Of a DNA stretch of 64,000 nt, positions 8,778 to 18,610 are shown in pieces. The position numbers and the translations under genes were made by a program. Source of the DNA: Labrenzia sp. R4_2 (GTDB lineage Bacteria; Pseudomonadota; Alphaproteobacteria; Rhizobiales; Stappiaceae); the NCBI RefSeq assembly GCF_017743865.1, contig NZ_JAGHRJ010000001.1, positions 124,001 to 188,000 of the forward strand, in the 5' to 3' direction. A model generated the notes under the pieces. That model saw only the letters and a list, made by a program, of their open reading frames with translations. It did not search any database and was not told the origin of the DNA. Each line of letters begins with the position of its first letter. Positions within the stretch are counted from its first letter, which is position 1.

Positions 8778-9323
8778 TTAGGAAGCCTGGGCAACACTGG
8801 TCTTGCTGTTGGCGCTCCGGCGGCGGTCTGCGACCGGCTGGTAAGCGATCTTGCAGTGGTAGGGGCAGTAGGGTACGCCGGCTTCGGAAACCTGACCGCA
8901 GAAGTAGAAGTCTTCTGTCGCCGGATCGCCGATCGGCCACTTACAGGTGCGCTCAGTTAGCGTCAGGATGGTCGCCCGCTTGGACATCGGAACAACGTCA
9001 GCGATCGGTTCTGCAACGGGTTGAACCTCTCTAACCGGGGCAGGCGTCGGTTCCATCTTCAACGCCGCGGAGCCTTGGGTCTGCGGCTGTGTTTGCGGAC
9101 GTTTCGGTGCCGATTGCGACGCCGGGCTGGCTGTTGTGCGGGGACGGCGCGGTTTCGCGCTTGAGGAAGAAGACTTCGCGCGGCCGGAAAGACCAAGCCG
9201 GTGTACCTTGCCAATAACCGCGTTCCGGGTGACACCGCCAAGCTCACCCGCAATCTGGCTTGCGCTCAAACCATCGCCCCAGAGCTTCTTCAAAAGCTCA
9301 ACCCGTTCGTTCGTCCAACTCAT
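8778..9323 (-). CDS. gcrA: cell-cycle regulator GcrA
   Basis: A protein of about 181 residues. The N-terminal DNA-binding domain MSWTNERVELLKKLWGDG plus ASQIAGELGG and TRNAVIGKVHRLGLSGR is diagnostic for GcrA. A low-complexity Ser/Pro/Gln linker follows, then the C-terminal domain with CKWPIGDPATEDFYFCG and PYCPYHCKIAYQP, which contacts sigma-70. GcrA binds CcrM-methylated GANTC promoters and drives S-phase gene expression in Alphaproteobacteria. The start is ATG 9323; a TTG six codons upstream is less likely. It is convergent with phoB. Confidence 0.95.
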   Translation of the reverse strand: MSWTNERVELLKKLWGDGLSASQIAGELGGVTRNAVIGKVHRLGLSGRAKSSSSSAKPRRPRTTASPASQSAPKRPQTQPQTQGSAALKMEPTPAPVREVQPVAEPIADVVPMSKRATILTLTERTCKWPIGDPATEDFYFCGQVSEAGVPYCPYHCKIAYQPVADRRRSANSKTSVAQAS

Positions 9324-9747
9324 TGCCGCACCCCTTGCCAAGGCCAGTGACTGGCCAAAATCCCGTTATTGGACGCGCGAACGCATGTCCATTATGGCAT
9401 ATCTTGTGCCTCTATTTGATACGCCGCACGAGATGTCGTGTCTGATTAGTCAAAGGTTACAATAACGTTAATTTGTGAAGCAACCGTCAGGCTGCAGTGA
9501 GTTGGGGATGAACGGACTTTTCCCCAACAGATGCGAGGTCATTGAGACTTTTACATAAAACAGCCCGAACCCCGGCAATGGCCATTTCCATTGACAGGCG
9601 GGGACCTCGGCAGTGTATAAGGATCTTGCAACGTGCCGCCGCTTTGGCGGCACATTGCGTTTTTGGCCTGTAATTAAGGCGATGCCCCGGAGTTCCGACG
9701 GTCCGATACCAGTGGCGCTTCCGGCGGCCAAAGGAGACTAAAGAGGT
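9324..9747. other. gcrA-argD intergenic region with promoter-like and hairpin elements
   Basis: A 424-bp divergent intergenic stretch without a supportable gene; an 87-codon antisense frame at 9468-9731 has no protein-like features. TTGACA at 9591-9596 and TATAAG at 9616-9621 form a candidate sigma-70 promoter for argD, with a rather long 19-nt spacer. Downstream, GTGCCGCC (9633-9640) and GGCGGCAC (9646-9653) form a hairpin, followed by TTTTT near 9660. That would be in the argD leader and could act as an attenuator. Confidence 0.45.
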
Positions 9748-10947
9748 ATGTCCGCGTCCGCGCTTTTTGGAAACTACGCAAGATCGAACCTGTCATTCGA
9801 TCACGGGGAAGGTGTCTGGCTTGTTACGAGTGACGGCCGACGATTTCTCGATTGCGGGTCCGGAATCGCGGTAAATTCGCTCGGACATGCTCATCCGCAT
9901 CTGGTCCAGGCCCTTCAGGATCAGGCGGCCAAGCTCTGGCATATTTCCAATCTGCACCAGATGCCGGATGGCGCGCGGCTCGCGCAGCGCCTCACCGATG
10001 CAACATTTGCAGACAAGGTTTTGTTCGTGAATTCCGGCGCCGAAGCAATGGAAGCGGCGATCAAGTGCGCCCGGCGTTATCACTATGACCGCAATGAGCC
10101 GGACCGGTATCAGATCGTGACATTCGAAGGCGCTTTCCATGGTCGGACGCTCGGCACGATTGCAGCAGGTGGCCAGGCAAAGTACCTGGAGGGTTTCGGA
10201 CCGAAAGCCCCTGGCTTCGATCAGGTGCCCAGCGGTGACTTGGAGGCCTTGAAAGCCATGGTCGGTCCGCAAACCGCAGCGATCGCGATCGAACCCATCC
10301 AAGGCGAGGGCGGCATTCGGGAAGTCGACTACGAATTCCTGCGCGCTCTGCGTAAGCTTTGTGATGAAACCGGAGCCCTGCTGATCTTTGACGAAATCCA
10401 GACGGGTGTCGGCCGGACCGGAAAAATGTTCGCGCATCAGTGGACTGGCGTTGATCCGGATCTGATGGCCGTCGCCAAGGGCATCGGCAGTGGGTTCCCG
10501 ATGGGCGCTTGTCTTGCGACCGAAGAAGTTGCGTCCGCTCTGGCACCTGGCACCCACGGCACGACCTTCGGCGGCAATCCACTCGCCATGGCTGTTGGCA
10601 ATGCGGTTCTGGATGTCATCCTTGCAGATGGTTTTCTTGAAGAGGTTCAAAAGAAGGGCCTCTCCTTCAAGCAAAAGCTTTCCGGGCTGGTCGATAGCCA
10701 CCCGAAGGTGTTCGAGGCTGTCCGGGGCAATGGTCTGATGCTGGGCATCAAGTGCACCGCACCGGTGGGAGACTATGTCGCCGCCGCGCGCGAAGCGGGC
10801 ATTCTTGCGGTCCCGGCCGGTGACAACGTTGTCCGGATCCTGCCGCCGCTGACCATCTCGGAAGAAGAGATTTCCGATGCGGTTGATCGGCTGGAGAAGG
10901 CCGCAGTTGCCGTTGAGAAAAAGTTGTTGGAAGGAGCGGCCGAATGA
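9748..10947 (+). CDS. argD: acetylornithine aminotransferase ArgD
   Basis: A 399-residue class-III PLP aminotransferase converting N-acetylglutamate semialdehyde to N-acetylornithine in arginine synthesis. Family motifs include the [12 protein letters not shown] segment (95-106), the cofactor Asp215 in [15 protein letters not shown] and the Schiff-base Lys244 in [14 protein letters not shown]. Length matches the family. It overlaps argF by 4 nt (ATGA), and the argD-argF pairing supports the arginine role over other class-III substrates. Confidence 0.93.
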   Translation: MSASALFGNYARSNLSFDHGEGVWLVTSDGRRFLDCGSGIAVNSLGHAHPHLVQALQDQAAKLWHISNLHQMPDGARLAQRLTDATFADKVLFVNSGAEAMEAAIKCARRYHYDRNEPDRYQIVTFEGAFHGRTLGTIAAGGQAKYLEGFGPKAPGFDQVPSGDLEALKAMVGPQTAAIAIEPIQGEGGIREVDYEFLRALRKLCDETGALLIFDEIQTGVGRTGKMFAHQWTGVDPDLMAVAKGIGSGFPMGACLATEEVASALAPGTHGTTFGGNPLAMAVGNAVLDVILADGFLEEVQKKGLSFKQKLSGLVDSHPKVFEAVRGNGLMLGIKCTAPVGDYVAAAREAGILAVPAGDNVVRILPPLTISEEEISDAVDRLEKAAVAVEKKLLEGAAE

Positions 10948-11873
10948 CCGCCAGCGGAGCGTACAAAAATTTCCTGGATCTGACCCAATTCGAGGGCGAT
11001 GATCTGCGCGCTATTCTGGAAACCGGAAGGAAGATCAAGGCAACCCGCAACGGCGTTCGCCGGGGTGAGGGGCCGCTCGCCGGTAAAGTGCTGGCCATGA
11101 TTTTCGAACAGCCATCGACACGGACCCGCATTTCCTTTGACGTTGGAATGCGCGAACTCGGCGGCGAGACGTTGATGCTGACCGGTGCGGAGATGCAGCT
11201 GGGCCGAGGCGAGACCATTGCCGACACGGCGAAGGTGCTGTCCCGGTTCGTCGACGGCGTCATGATCCGGATCCTGGACCACGAAGCTCTCAATGAACTG
11301 GCCGAAAACGCGACCATTCCGGTGATCAATGGCCTGACCAAGATCTCGCATCCGTGCCAGATCATGGCAGACATCATGACTTTCGAAGAGCATCGCGGCG
11401 GCATCTCCGGGCGCAGCATTGCCTGGACCGGCGACAGCAACAATGTTCTGGCGTCCTGGGTTCACGCCGCACCGCGCCTGGATTTCGAGCTGCGCATCGC
11501 AACCCCGGCCGAACTGGCCCCACCGCAGGATCTGATTGAGACCGCCCGTGCCAAGGGTGGTTCCATTCTGGTTACCGACGACCCATATGAGGCTGTCAAA
11601 GGGACCGACTGTGTCGTCACCGATTGCTGGGTGTCGATGGGCGACGACGACGCCGAAAGCCGTCATAACCTGCTGAGTGCATATCAGGTAAATGAACGCC
11701 TGATGGCGGAGGCAAATGGTGATGCACTGTTTATGCATTGCCTTCCGGCACACCGCGGCGAGGAAGTCACCAACGAGGTCATGGACGGTCCCAACTCTGT
11801 CGTGTTTGACGAAGCCGAAAACCGGCTCCATGCTCAAAAGGGCATTTTGGCCTGGTGTTTCGGCGCAGCTTAA
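10944..11873 (+). CDS. argF: ornithine carbamoyltransferase ArgF
   Basis: A 309-residue enzyme making citrulline from ornithine and carbamoyl phosphate. The carbamoyl-phosphate site STRTR is at residues 58-62, HPCQ at 136-139 and the ornithine-site HCLPAHR at 265-271, all intact. It starts inside the argD stop codon region, so translation is probably coupled. hslO follows 12 bp later. Confidence 0.96.
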   Translation: MTASGAYKNFLDLTQFEGDDLRAILETGRKIKATRNGVRRGEGPLAGKVLAMIFEQPSTRTRISFDVGMRELGGETLMLTGAEMQLGRGETIADTAKVLSRFVDGVMIRILDHEALNELAENATIPVINGLTKISHPCQIMADIMTFEEHRGGISGRSIAWTGDSNNVLASWVHAAPRLDFELRIATPAELAPPQDLIETARAKGGSILVTDDPYEAVKGTDCVVTDCWVSMGDDDAESRHNLLSAYQVNERLMAEANGDALFMHCLPAHRGEEVTNEVMDGPNSVVFDEAENRLHAQKGILAWCFGAA

Positions 11874-11885
11874 GGCGTAGCCAAA

Positions 11886-12860
11886 GTGGCATTAAATTTG
11901 GAAGAACTGGGCATCAAGCCCGCAGGGCTGGACGCTGTCCGGCCCTTTGCCGTGGAAGGACTGGATGTCCGCGGGCGCAGTGTTGCGCTTGGCCCCATCC
12001 TTGAGAAAATTCTTGGACGCCATGATTATCCGGAGCCGGTATCCCGACTTCTGGCGGAAGCCATTGTTCTGACAAGTCTGCTCGGAACCTCTCTGAAGTT
12101 CGACGGGCGGTTTACACTCCAGACCCAGACGCAGGGGCCGGTGTCGATGCTGGTCGTCGATTTTGAAACGCCGGACGCGATCCGTGCTTGCGCAACGTTC
12201 GACGCAGAGCGTGTTGCCGGATTGATAGATGCCGGTGCTGCGACGCCAGAGGCGCTGCTCGGGCATGGTCATCTGGCGATGACCATCGATCAGGGCAAGC
12301 ACATGCAGCGTTACCAGGGCTTGGTCGAGCTGAATGGTATCTCTTTGGAAGAGGTCGCGCGCCGGTACTTTGAGCGATCTGAGCAGATCCCGACCGAAGT
12401 TCGTTTGGCTGTTGGTGAACTATACACCCGGCAGGACGGAGACGCGCCGGTCAAATCCTGGACAGGCGGCGGCTTACTCATTCAGTTCCTGCCTGAAGCG
12501 CCGGAGCGGATGCGTCAGGCGGACATTGATCCGGGTGATGCGCCGGCGGGAACCGTGCGTCACGAAATTGACGAAGACGATGCCTGGGTCGAGGCCAAGG
12601 CACTTGTCGATACGGTTCAGGATGTAGAACTGACAGACCCTGAAGTCAGCGTTGAAACGCTGCTCTACCGGTTGTTTCATGAGCGTGGCGTCCGGCTTTT
12701 CGATGCCCAGCCGATTGGCGACAAGTGCCGTTGCTCGCGCGACAAAGTTGCCAATGTTTTGGCAAACTTTAGCGCAGACGAAGTGGAAGAAGTCACAGTT
12801 GATGGCAAGATCGTTGTGACGTGCGAATTCTGCAGCACCACTTATGAATTTGACCGCTGA
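11886..12860 (+). CDS. hslO: redox-regulated chaperone Hsp33
   Basis: A 324-residue cytoplasmic holdase chaperone activated by oxidative stress. The four zinc-binding redox cysteines are visible as CxC at 281-283 and CxxC at 313-316 near the C terminus. The N-terminal domain has typical Hsp33 segments (TQGPVSMLVVDF, GHLAMTIDQG). The likely start is GTG 11886. The argF-hslO adjacency recurs in alphaproteobacteria. The gene is 12 bp after argF and probably co-transcribed. Confidence 0.95.
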   Translation: MALNLEELGIKPAGLDAVRPFAVEGLDVRGRSVALGPILEKILGRHDYPEPVSRLLAEAIVLTSLLGTSLKFDGRFTLQTQTQGPVSMLVVDFETPDAIRACATFDAERVAGLIDAGAATPEALLGHGHLAMTIDQGKHMQRYQGLVELNGISLEEVARRYFERSEQIPTEVRLAVGELYTRQDGDAPVKSWTGGGLLIQFLPEAPERMRQADIDPGDAPAGTVRHEIDEDDAWVEAKALVDTVQDVELTDPEVSVETLLYRLFHERGVRLFDAQPIGDKCRCSRDKVANVLANFSADEVEEVTVDGKIVVTCEFCSTTYEFDR

Positions 12861-12867
12861 GAACATA

Positions 12868-12895
12868 CTGCAGGCCGGTGACATCTGGCCTGCAG
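12868..12895 (+). terminator. hairpin after hslO, possible terminator
   Basis: CTGCAGGCC (12868-12876) pairs perfectly with GGCCTGCAG (12887-12895) across a 10-nt loop, starting 7 nt after the hslO stop. There is no T-run after it, so it may be a Rho-assisted end or an RNA-stabilising hairpin. Confidence 0.45.
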
Positions 12896-13052
12896 ACTGT
12901 ATCCGCTGATACATTTGGATACACGAATTCCGGCCTCAAAGGCGCGTTTCTGCGCTGAAAACCTTGATTTTTTGCGGTGCAAAGTAATCTTATGCCCACG
13001 GTTCGCGTATAGTTTAGAGCCGTCGCATTCGCACCTGTGAGAAAGCTTGAGT

Positions 13053-14462
13053 ATGTTGCAGTCCGTTGAACCGGAAACCGGCAAGCCGCCAAGTCCTGAA
13101 GTTCTTCCGCCCGCAGGCCGGACACGGACACCGATGGAGCGCGCAAAGCTGGTGCTGAAAGCGCTGCTTCAAACGGCTTTGGCGTTTGCCATTCTCTTCG
13201 GTGCCTTCAAGGGCATGAACCAGCTCATTGCGACCCGCCCGGACGTGCCGAAGAGGCCCGTTCAGGAAAGAAGCTACGCGGTTGAAACCACCACCGTTCA
13301 ACAAGGCGACTATGCGCCGTTGATCTCCGTTTACGGCCAGACCCAGGCTGGCCGGGAAGTCGATTTGCGGGCGCTGGTCGGCGGCGAGATTGTCGAAGTT
13401 CATCCAGACTTGAAGGCAGGCGGCAAAGTCGAGCGCGGCGATACCCTGGTTGTGATTGACCGCTTCGACTACGAAGGGGCAGTGACCGAAGCCCGGGCCA
13501 ACCTTGCTGAAGCGCAAGCCGCCCTGGTGGAAAACGAGGGTCGTGTTGCGCTTGAAAGGGCCAATCTGGTTCGTGCCGGAGAACAGCTGGAGTTTGCCCA
13601 ACGGGATCTGGAGCGGGCAGAGGAGCTTCTCGGGCGCGGTGCGGCAACAGAGCGAACGGTCGACGACCGTAAGCTGATCGTGTCCCAGCGCCAGCAAAGC
13701 GTTGAACGGTCTGAAAACACACTGGCTTTGGAAGAGGCAAAGGTCGTTCAGCAAAAGGCGACTGTAGAGCGCCTGGAATGGCGCCTTGAAAACGCTCAGC
13801 GCCAGTTGGAGAACACTGTCCTGACCGCACCATTTGATGCGATCGTGCGCTCTTCGGCAGCAGAGCCAGGACGTCTTATCAGTGTAAATGATGCAATCGT
13901 ATCGCTCTACGACAGCAGCGAATTCGAAGTCCGTCTGACGCTGTCGGACAACCAGTACGGCCGCTTGCTCGAAGACAGCGGTACAGTTGTCGGGCGCCCG
14001 GTCGACGTGATCTGGAACCTCGGGGATCAGCCTGTCACTTATTTGGCGACAGTTACGCGGATTGGAGCGGATGTCGCAAGCGACCGGGGCGGCGTTGATC
14101 TGATAGCGCGCATTGATGCGTCTGGAGCGACCGTTCCGCTGCGGCCGGGTGCCTTCGTCGAAGTGGCGGTTCCGGACAGAACCTACGCCAACAGCTTTCG
14201 CATCCCGGAAACAGCCTATTATGGCCAGGGGACTGTCTATGTCGTTGAAGACAATCGCCTTCAGGCCAGGGCAGTGAATGCACTTGCGATTGACGACGGC
14301 TTCATCCTTGTGCGCGGCGATTTGAACTCCGGTGAAACCTTGTTGGTGACGCGGATCCCAGAAGCTGGCGAAGGATTGCTGGTCAGCGATGTGAACGCTG
14401 AGCAACCGGCCGCGGACCAAGCTGCTGAACCTGCAGATCAATCTGCTGCGGTCGCGCAGTAA
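13053..14462 (+). CDS. RND efflux periplasmic adaptor (membrane fusion protein)
   Basis: A protein of about 469 residues linking an RND pump to an outer-membrane channel. It has one N-terminal membrane anchor (about 33-51), a lipoyl/barrel-sandwich half starting near residue 95 (VGGEIVEVHPDLKAGGKVERGD), a long alpha-helical hairpin rich in Glu, Arg and Gln (about 145-255), and the second lipoyl half (LTAPFDAIVRSSAAEPG). The tail is Ala/Glu/Gln-rich. ATG 13053 is preferred over TTG 13047. The permease follows after 11 bp. The substrate cannot be read from sequence. Confidence 0.88.
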   Translation: MLQSVEPETGKPPSPEVLPPAGRTRTPMERAKLVLKALLQTALAFAILFGAFKGMNQLIATRPDVPKRPVQERSYAVETTTVQQGDYAPLISVYGQTQAGREVDLRALVGGEIVEVHPDLKAGGKVERGDTLVVIDRFDYEGAVTEARANLAEAQAALVENEGRVALERANLVRAGEQLEFAQRDLERAEELLGRGAATERTVDDRKLIVSQRQQSVERSENTLALEEAKVVQQKATVERLEWRLENAQRQLENTVLTAPFDAIVRSSAAEPGRLISVNDAIVSLYDSSEFEVRLTLSDNQYGRLLEDSGTVVGRPVDVIWNLGDQPVTYLATVTRIGADVASDRGGVDLIARIDASGATVPLRPGAFVEVAVPDRTYANSFRIPETAYYGQGTVYVVEDNRLQARAVNALAIDDGFILVRGDLNSGETLLVTRIPEAGEGLLVSDVNAEQPAADQAAEPADQSAAVAQ

Positions 14463-14473
14463 AGGGGGACGAC

Positions 14474-17400
14474 ATGGCACGCTCTATGGAACCTCGCGGC
14501 ATTATGGAAGTTCTTGTCCGGCACCCGAACGCCGCCAACCTGATCATGGCAATCATGGTGCTTTTTGGCGCATACGGCCTTGCGAAGCTGAACACGCAGT
14601 TCTTTCCAACCGTCAAGATCGACAGCATCTCCGTTTCGGTTGCCTGGCCGGGAGCCAGTGCGGAGGACGTGTCGTCCAACATTCTTGAAGTTATCGAGCC
14701 CGAACTCCGGTTCATCGATGGCATGAAGGAATTAACGTCCTACGGCCGCGAGGGCAGCGCCTCGGTGCGGATGGAGTTCTTCGAAGGCACCGACATGCAA
14801 AAGGCATTGTCGGACGTTGAACAGGCCGTCTCTGCGGTCACGACGCTTCCCGTGGATTCCGAGACGCCCGTCGTATCGGCGGCTAACTTCACAGACGGCG
14901 TGGCAACGCTTGCCCTGCGCGGTCCGTTCCCGGAGCAGGCGCTGAAAGTCTTTGCGCGGCAGATGCGCGATGACCTGCTCGCCCGTGGCATCGACAAGGT
15001 TGAGCTCAAGGGGTACCGATCGCCGGAGTATCTGGTTGAAATACCGGAACGCGAACTTCGTCGCCTGGACCTGACCGTTTCGGATGTGGCCACCCAGATT
15101 GCCGGAAACACAGTTGATCTGCCTGCCGGCAATCTCGATGGTGGTGTCGAACGCCAGATCAGGGCCTTGTCTGAGGATCGGTCTCCGGAGGCTGTTGGCC
15201 GCGTTGAGGTGAAGTCCTTTGCATCGGGCGAAAAGACCAAGGTTGAGGATATCGGCACGGTCGTCCGGGATTTTGACGAAAGCGAAAACCAGGGTTTTTC
15301 TCAAGGCGCGCGCGCAATTGAGCTCGACATTCTTCGAGCCGAGACCACCGACACATTGAAGGCAGCGCAGATCGTCGATGACTATTTGGCAGAAATCACG
15401 CCTCAGCTGCCGCAGTCACTCGAAATCCTGAAATACGATGTCCGCGCCGACGCCGTGAAGGGCCGCATCAACCTGCTTGTCGAAAACGGGCTCACTGGTC
15501 TCGTGCTCGTGGTCGGGATTTTGTTCTTGTTCCTTAACGCACGGATCGCGCTTTGGGTGGCAGCCGGCATTCCGGTCGCCATGATGGCAACGCTCGGGAT
15601 CATGTGGCTGATGGGAGAGAGCATCAACATGATCTCCATGTTCGCCCTCATCATGATGCTCGGCGTGATTGTTGATGATGCGATTGTGGTCGGCGAGCAT
15701 ACGGCGACCCGGCAAGCCATGGGTGACAGTCCTGAAGATGCGGCCGTCAACGGGGCAACCACGATGCTGGCGCCGATCTTTGCCGCAAGCCTGACGACGA
15801 TTGCGGCCTTTGTGCCGATCCTCCTGATCAGTGATGTGCTCGGTCAAATCATGGGAACGCTGCCCGTCGTTGTGGTCGCTGTTGTCATCGCATCCTTGAT
15901 CGAATGTTTCATGATCCTTCCGGGCCACCTATCGCATGCTCTCGGCAGTCGGCCGCGCTGGAACTGGTGGCGTGTCGTTCTTCTTGCGGGTGCGCCGGCG
16001 CTGTTCCTGAGCGCGCTTATCAACCAGCCGGACATGTCGGTTCCCCCATTCCTGGATGTTATCGATGATCCCTTACGCGCCCTCAAGGACATCGTCGGTT
16101 TGGTTCCGTTCGAGGTGATTGTTGTCGCGGTCTGTTTCACGCTGGCGGTCGGATTTGAAGCTTTTCTGAGCGTCATGCGCCGATCACGGGCCGGGTCCCG
16201 CCGCAGCGGCCAGCCAAGCTGGTTCCGCCGCGGGTTTGACGCTGGCTTCAACTGGGTCCGCGATTATCCCTTCCATGCTTTTGTGAAAGTCGCGGTGAAC
16301 TGGAGGTATGTGACCTTCGCGGTTGCTGTGGCCGCCATGGTGCTGGCTGTGGGGCTTGTCCGTGGTGGTCGGGTTGGCTTCACATTCTTTCCTTCGCCAG
16401 AAGCGGAAAACCTGACTGCCTCAATATTTTTCCATGCTGGCATCCCGGAAGATCAGGCGATTGCGGGGATCATCAAGATTGAGGACGCCCTCAAAAAAGC
16501 GGAAGCGGAGCTCACCGGCGGCGCTGGTTCGAGCCTTGTCGTTGCGACCTACGCAACGCTTGGTGTTGCGGGCAACAACCGTGGCGACAATGTCGCAAAC
16601 ATCACGGTGCAACTCAGCCGGTCGGAGGAGCGGACTGTCAGAACACCGGCTATTGTGAATGCGTGGCGGGCAGCTGTTCCGGAGATTCCAGGCATCTCCC
16701 GCGTTGCGATTGCCGAGCGGCGCGGCGGTCCTCCAGGGCGGGATCTGGATATCCGTCTGACCGGCGCATCGCTTCAGGATTTGAAGGCGGCAGCACGGGA
16801 GCTGCAGCAGGAACTGTCTGCGTTCCCGGGCACCAGCGGCGTTGAGGATGATTTGCCCTATGGCAAGCCGGAGCTGCTGGTCGAGCTGACGCCACGCGGA
16901 CGGGCGCTCGGGTTCACGGTGGAAAGCGCAGCCCGGCAGATCCGCAATGCGTTTGAGGGCAACATCGCCCGGAGGTTTGCCGAAGGCGATGAAGAGGTGA
17001 CCGTTCGGGTTCGCCAGCAGATCGATGTCGACGGTACGGCCGCCTTGCGGCAACTGTCCTTGCGAACACCGGGCGGTGAATTCGTACCGCTCACAGAAGT
17101 GGTCAACCTGACCGATGCGCAAGGCTTTTCGGTAATCCTGCGCCGGGATGGCAAGACGGTTGTCTCCGTGGTCGCCGACATCGACAGCACGGTGACGTCG
17201 AACAACCAGATCATTGCCGAGCTTCAGGAGGCTTTCCTACCCAATCTCGCCAGAAGCTACGGTCTGGAGTATTCCTTTGCGGGCAGGGCAGAGGAGCAGG
17301 CGAATGCGTTCTCCGAGCTCCTGACCGGTGTTCTCATGGCAATTGCCGGGATCTACATCATCCTTGCTGCGATCTTCGGCAGTTATTCCCGGCCGCTCGT

Positions 17401-17872
17401 CGTGATGTCGATCATTCCGTTTGGCATCGTCGGTGCAATTGTCGGCCACTACCTGATGGGCTTTAAGCTCACCATTCTCAGCATGATCGGTTTGCTCGGA
17501 CTTGCCGGGATCCTGGTCAACAACTCGATCATTTTGGTCGCCCGCTTTGAGGAACGGCGCAAGAGTGGCGAGGACCTGGATTCAGCTGCAATCAGTTCAA
17601 GCTGCGATCGTCTTCGGGCCGTGTTGTTGACCTCAATGACCACCATCGGCGGGTTGTTGCCGCTGATGTTTGAGACCAGCCTGCAAGCGCAGTTCCTGCT
17701 ACCCATGGCCATCACGATCGTGTTCGGCTTGGCGACCGCAACAGCGCTGGTTTTGGTGCTGGTGCCGGCTCTCCTGAAGATTGGCGACGATATCGCCGGT
17801 CTTATCCAGCTGCGCCAGAGGCCCATGCCACCATCAGATGGGACCAGACGTGGATTGACGCCCGCCGAGTAG
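14474..17872 (+). CDS. RND family efflux transporter permease
   Basis: A 1132-residue inner-membrane proton-driven pump subunit, a little longer than the usual 1030-1050. TM1 is near 20-40, and the first large periplasmic porter domain spans about 45-330. The TM4 proton-relay pair lies in MMLGVIVDDAIVVGEH, with two adjacent Asp residues. A second porter domain and a C-terminal TM block end near 1110. A cytoplasmic insert with basic residues (about 560-600) separates the halves. No outer-membrane factor gene is adjacent, so a TolC homologue elsewhere is likely. It ends 2 bp from the convergent hydrolase stop. Confidence 0.92.
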   Translation: MARSMEPRGIMEVLVRHPNAANLIMAIMVLFGAYGLAKLNTQFFPTVKIDSISVSVAWPGASAEDVSSNILEVIEPELRFIDGMKELTSYGREGSASVRMEFFEGTDMQKALSDVEQAVSAVTTLPVDSETPVVSAANFTDGVATLALRGPFPEQALKVFARQMRDDLLARGIDKVELKGYRSPEYLVEIPERELRRLDLTVSDVATQIAGNTVDLPAGNLDGGVERQIRALSEDRSPEAVGRVEVKSFASGEKTKVEDIGTVVRDFDESENQGFSQGARAIELDILRAETTDTLKAAQIVDDYLAEITPQLPQSLEILKYDVRADAVKGRINLLVENGLTGLVLVVGILFLFLNARIALWVAAGIPVAMMATLGIMWLMGESINMISMFALIMMLGVIVDDAIVVGEHTATRQAMGDSPEDAAVNGATTMLAPIFAASLTTIAAFVPILLISDVLGQIMGTLPVVVVAVVIASLIECFMILPGHLSHALGSRPRWNWWRVVLLAGAPALFLSALINQPDMSVPPFLDVIDDPLRALKDIVGLVPFEVIVVAVCFTLAVGFEAFLSVMRRSRAGSRRSGQPSWFRRGFDAGFNWVRDYPFHAFVKVAVNWRYVTFAVAVAAMVLAVGLVRGGRVGFTFFPSPEAENLTASIFFHAGIPEDQAIAGIIKIEDALKKAEAELTGGAGSSLVVATYATLGVAGNNRGDNVANITVQLSRSEERTVRTPAIVNAWRAAVPEIPGISRVAIAERRGGPPGRDLDIRLTGASLQDLKAAARELQQELSAFPGTSGVEDDLPYGKPELLVELTPRGRALGFTVESAARQIRNAFEGNIARRFAEGDEEVTVRVRQQIDVDGTAALRQLSLRTPGGEFVPLTEVVNLTDAQGFSVILRRDGKTVVSVVADIDSTVTSNNQIIAELQEAFLPNLARSYGLEYSFAGRAEEQANAFSELLTGVLMAIAGIYIILAAIFGSYSRPLVVMSIIPFGIVGAIVGHYLMGFKLTILSMIGLLGLAGILVNNSIILVARFEERRKSGEDLDSAAISSSCDRLRAVLLTSMTTIGGLLPLMFETSLQAQFLLPMAITIVFGLATATALVLVLVPALLKIGDDIAGLIQLRQRPMPPSDGTRRGLTPAE

Positions 17873-17874
17873 TG

Positions 17875-18516
17875 TCAAAGCCCGGCTGCGAACTCTGCAA
17901 AGGCTTGAGCGGCAGCGTGGATGTTGCCATCAAGCGTTGCGGGCGATTTGCCGCGCGGACCAAAGTCGTGGTTGCCGTCTTCCAGATACCTGAGCGCGAC
18001 AGCATCGGGCAGAGTGATGGCGTCAATTTCCGCCTGATTGCCAAAGGGATCGCGATCTCCCTGCAGAATTAGTACCGGGCGCTTGGCGTCCTGAAGAGGG
18101 GAAAGCCGCCATTCGGCATCCGGCTTGCCTGTGGGATGGAACGGATAACCGAAGCAGCAGACACCCTTAACCCGGGAGGGCAGCGAGCCGCCGCCGGACA
18201 ACATGGCAGCCACCCGGCCGCCCATGGATTTCCCGCCCACAAAAAGCGGGCCTTCAGCCTCATGCATAAGTTTCTGCAGGGCAGTTTGGAACTCACCGAT
18301 CAGCTTGTCGGCTTTCGGCGGTGGTTTCTTGGGGCCGCCAGTTCTGCGGCCAGCCATGTAAGCAAATTCGAACCGTACACTCGCAATTCTGTTTTCGGCG
18401 AGAGCACCTGCCAGCTTCTTCATGAACGTGGAATCCATCGGTGCACCGGCCCCATGTGCCAGGAGTAGTGTTGCCACAGTGTCTGTGTCCGGCCGGGTCG
18501 AAAGAAAATCAGTCAT
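17875..18516 (-). CDS. alpha/beta hydrolase, dienelactone-hydrolase-like (KANL3/Tex30 type)
   Basis: A 213-residue cytoplasmic alpha/beta hydrolase. It has the LLAHGAGAPMDS oxyanion segment, nucleophile Ser97 in GGKSMGGR, the acid in LQGDRDPFG and the catalytic His in EDGNHDFGPRG. The KPPPKAD insert after GGPKK is typical of the small uncharacterised COG3571-type group. The natural substrate is unknown. It is convergent with the RND permease (2-bp gap) and divergent from the sterol-desaturase gene. Confidence 0.8.
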   Translation of the reverse strand: MTDFLSTRPDTDTVATLLLAHGAGAPMDSTFMKKLAGALAENRIASVRFEFAYMAGRRTGGPKKPPPKADKLIGEFQTALQKLMHEAEGPLFVGGKSMGGRVAAMLSGGGSLPSRVKGVCCFGYPFHPTGKPDAEWRLSPLQDAKRPVLILQGDRDPFGNQAEIDAITLPDAVALRYLEDGNHDFGPRGKSPATLDGNIHAAAQAFAEFAAGL

Positions 18517-18610
18517 GGTTTTGTCTGCTGTGCCGCGCGAATGTGAATTGCTGGAAATCGTGTCCGTGCACTACATATGCTCGGCAAGGAAAGCAAGTCA
18601 GGGATGCGAG

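Noticed and set aside
13014-14480. 488-codon open frame antisense to the RND adaptor
   Set aside because: Rich in Cys, His and Arg without domain pattern, fully overlapped by a well-supported adaptor gene.
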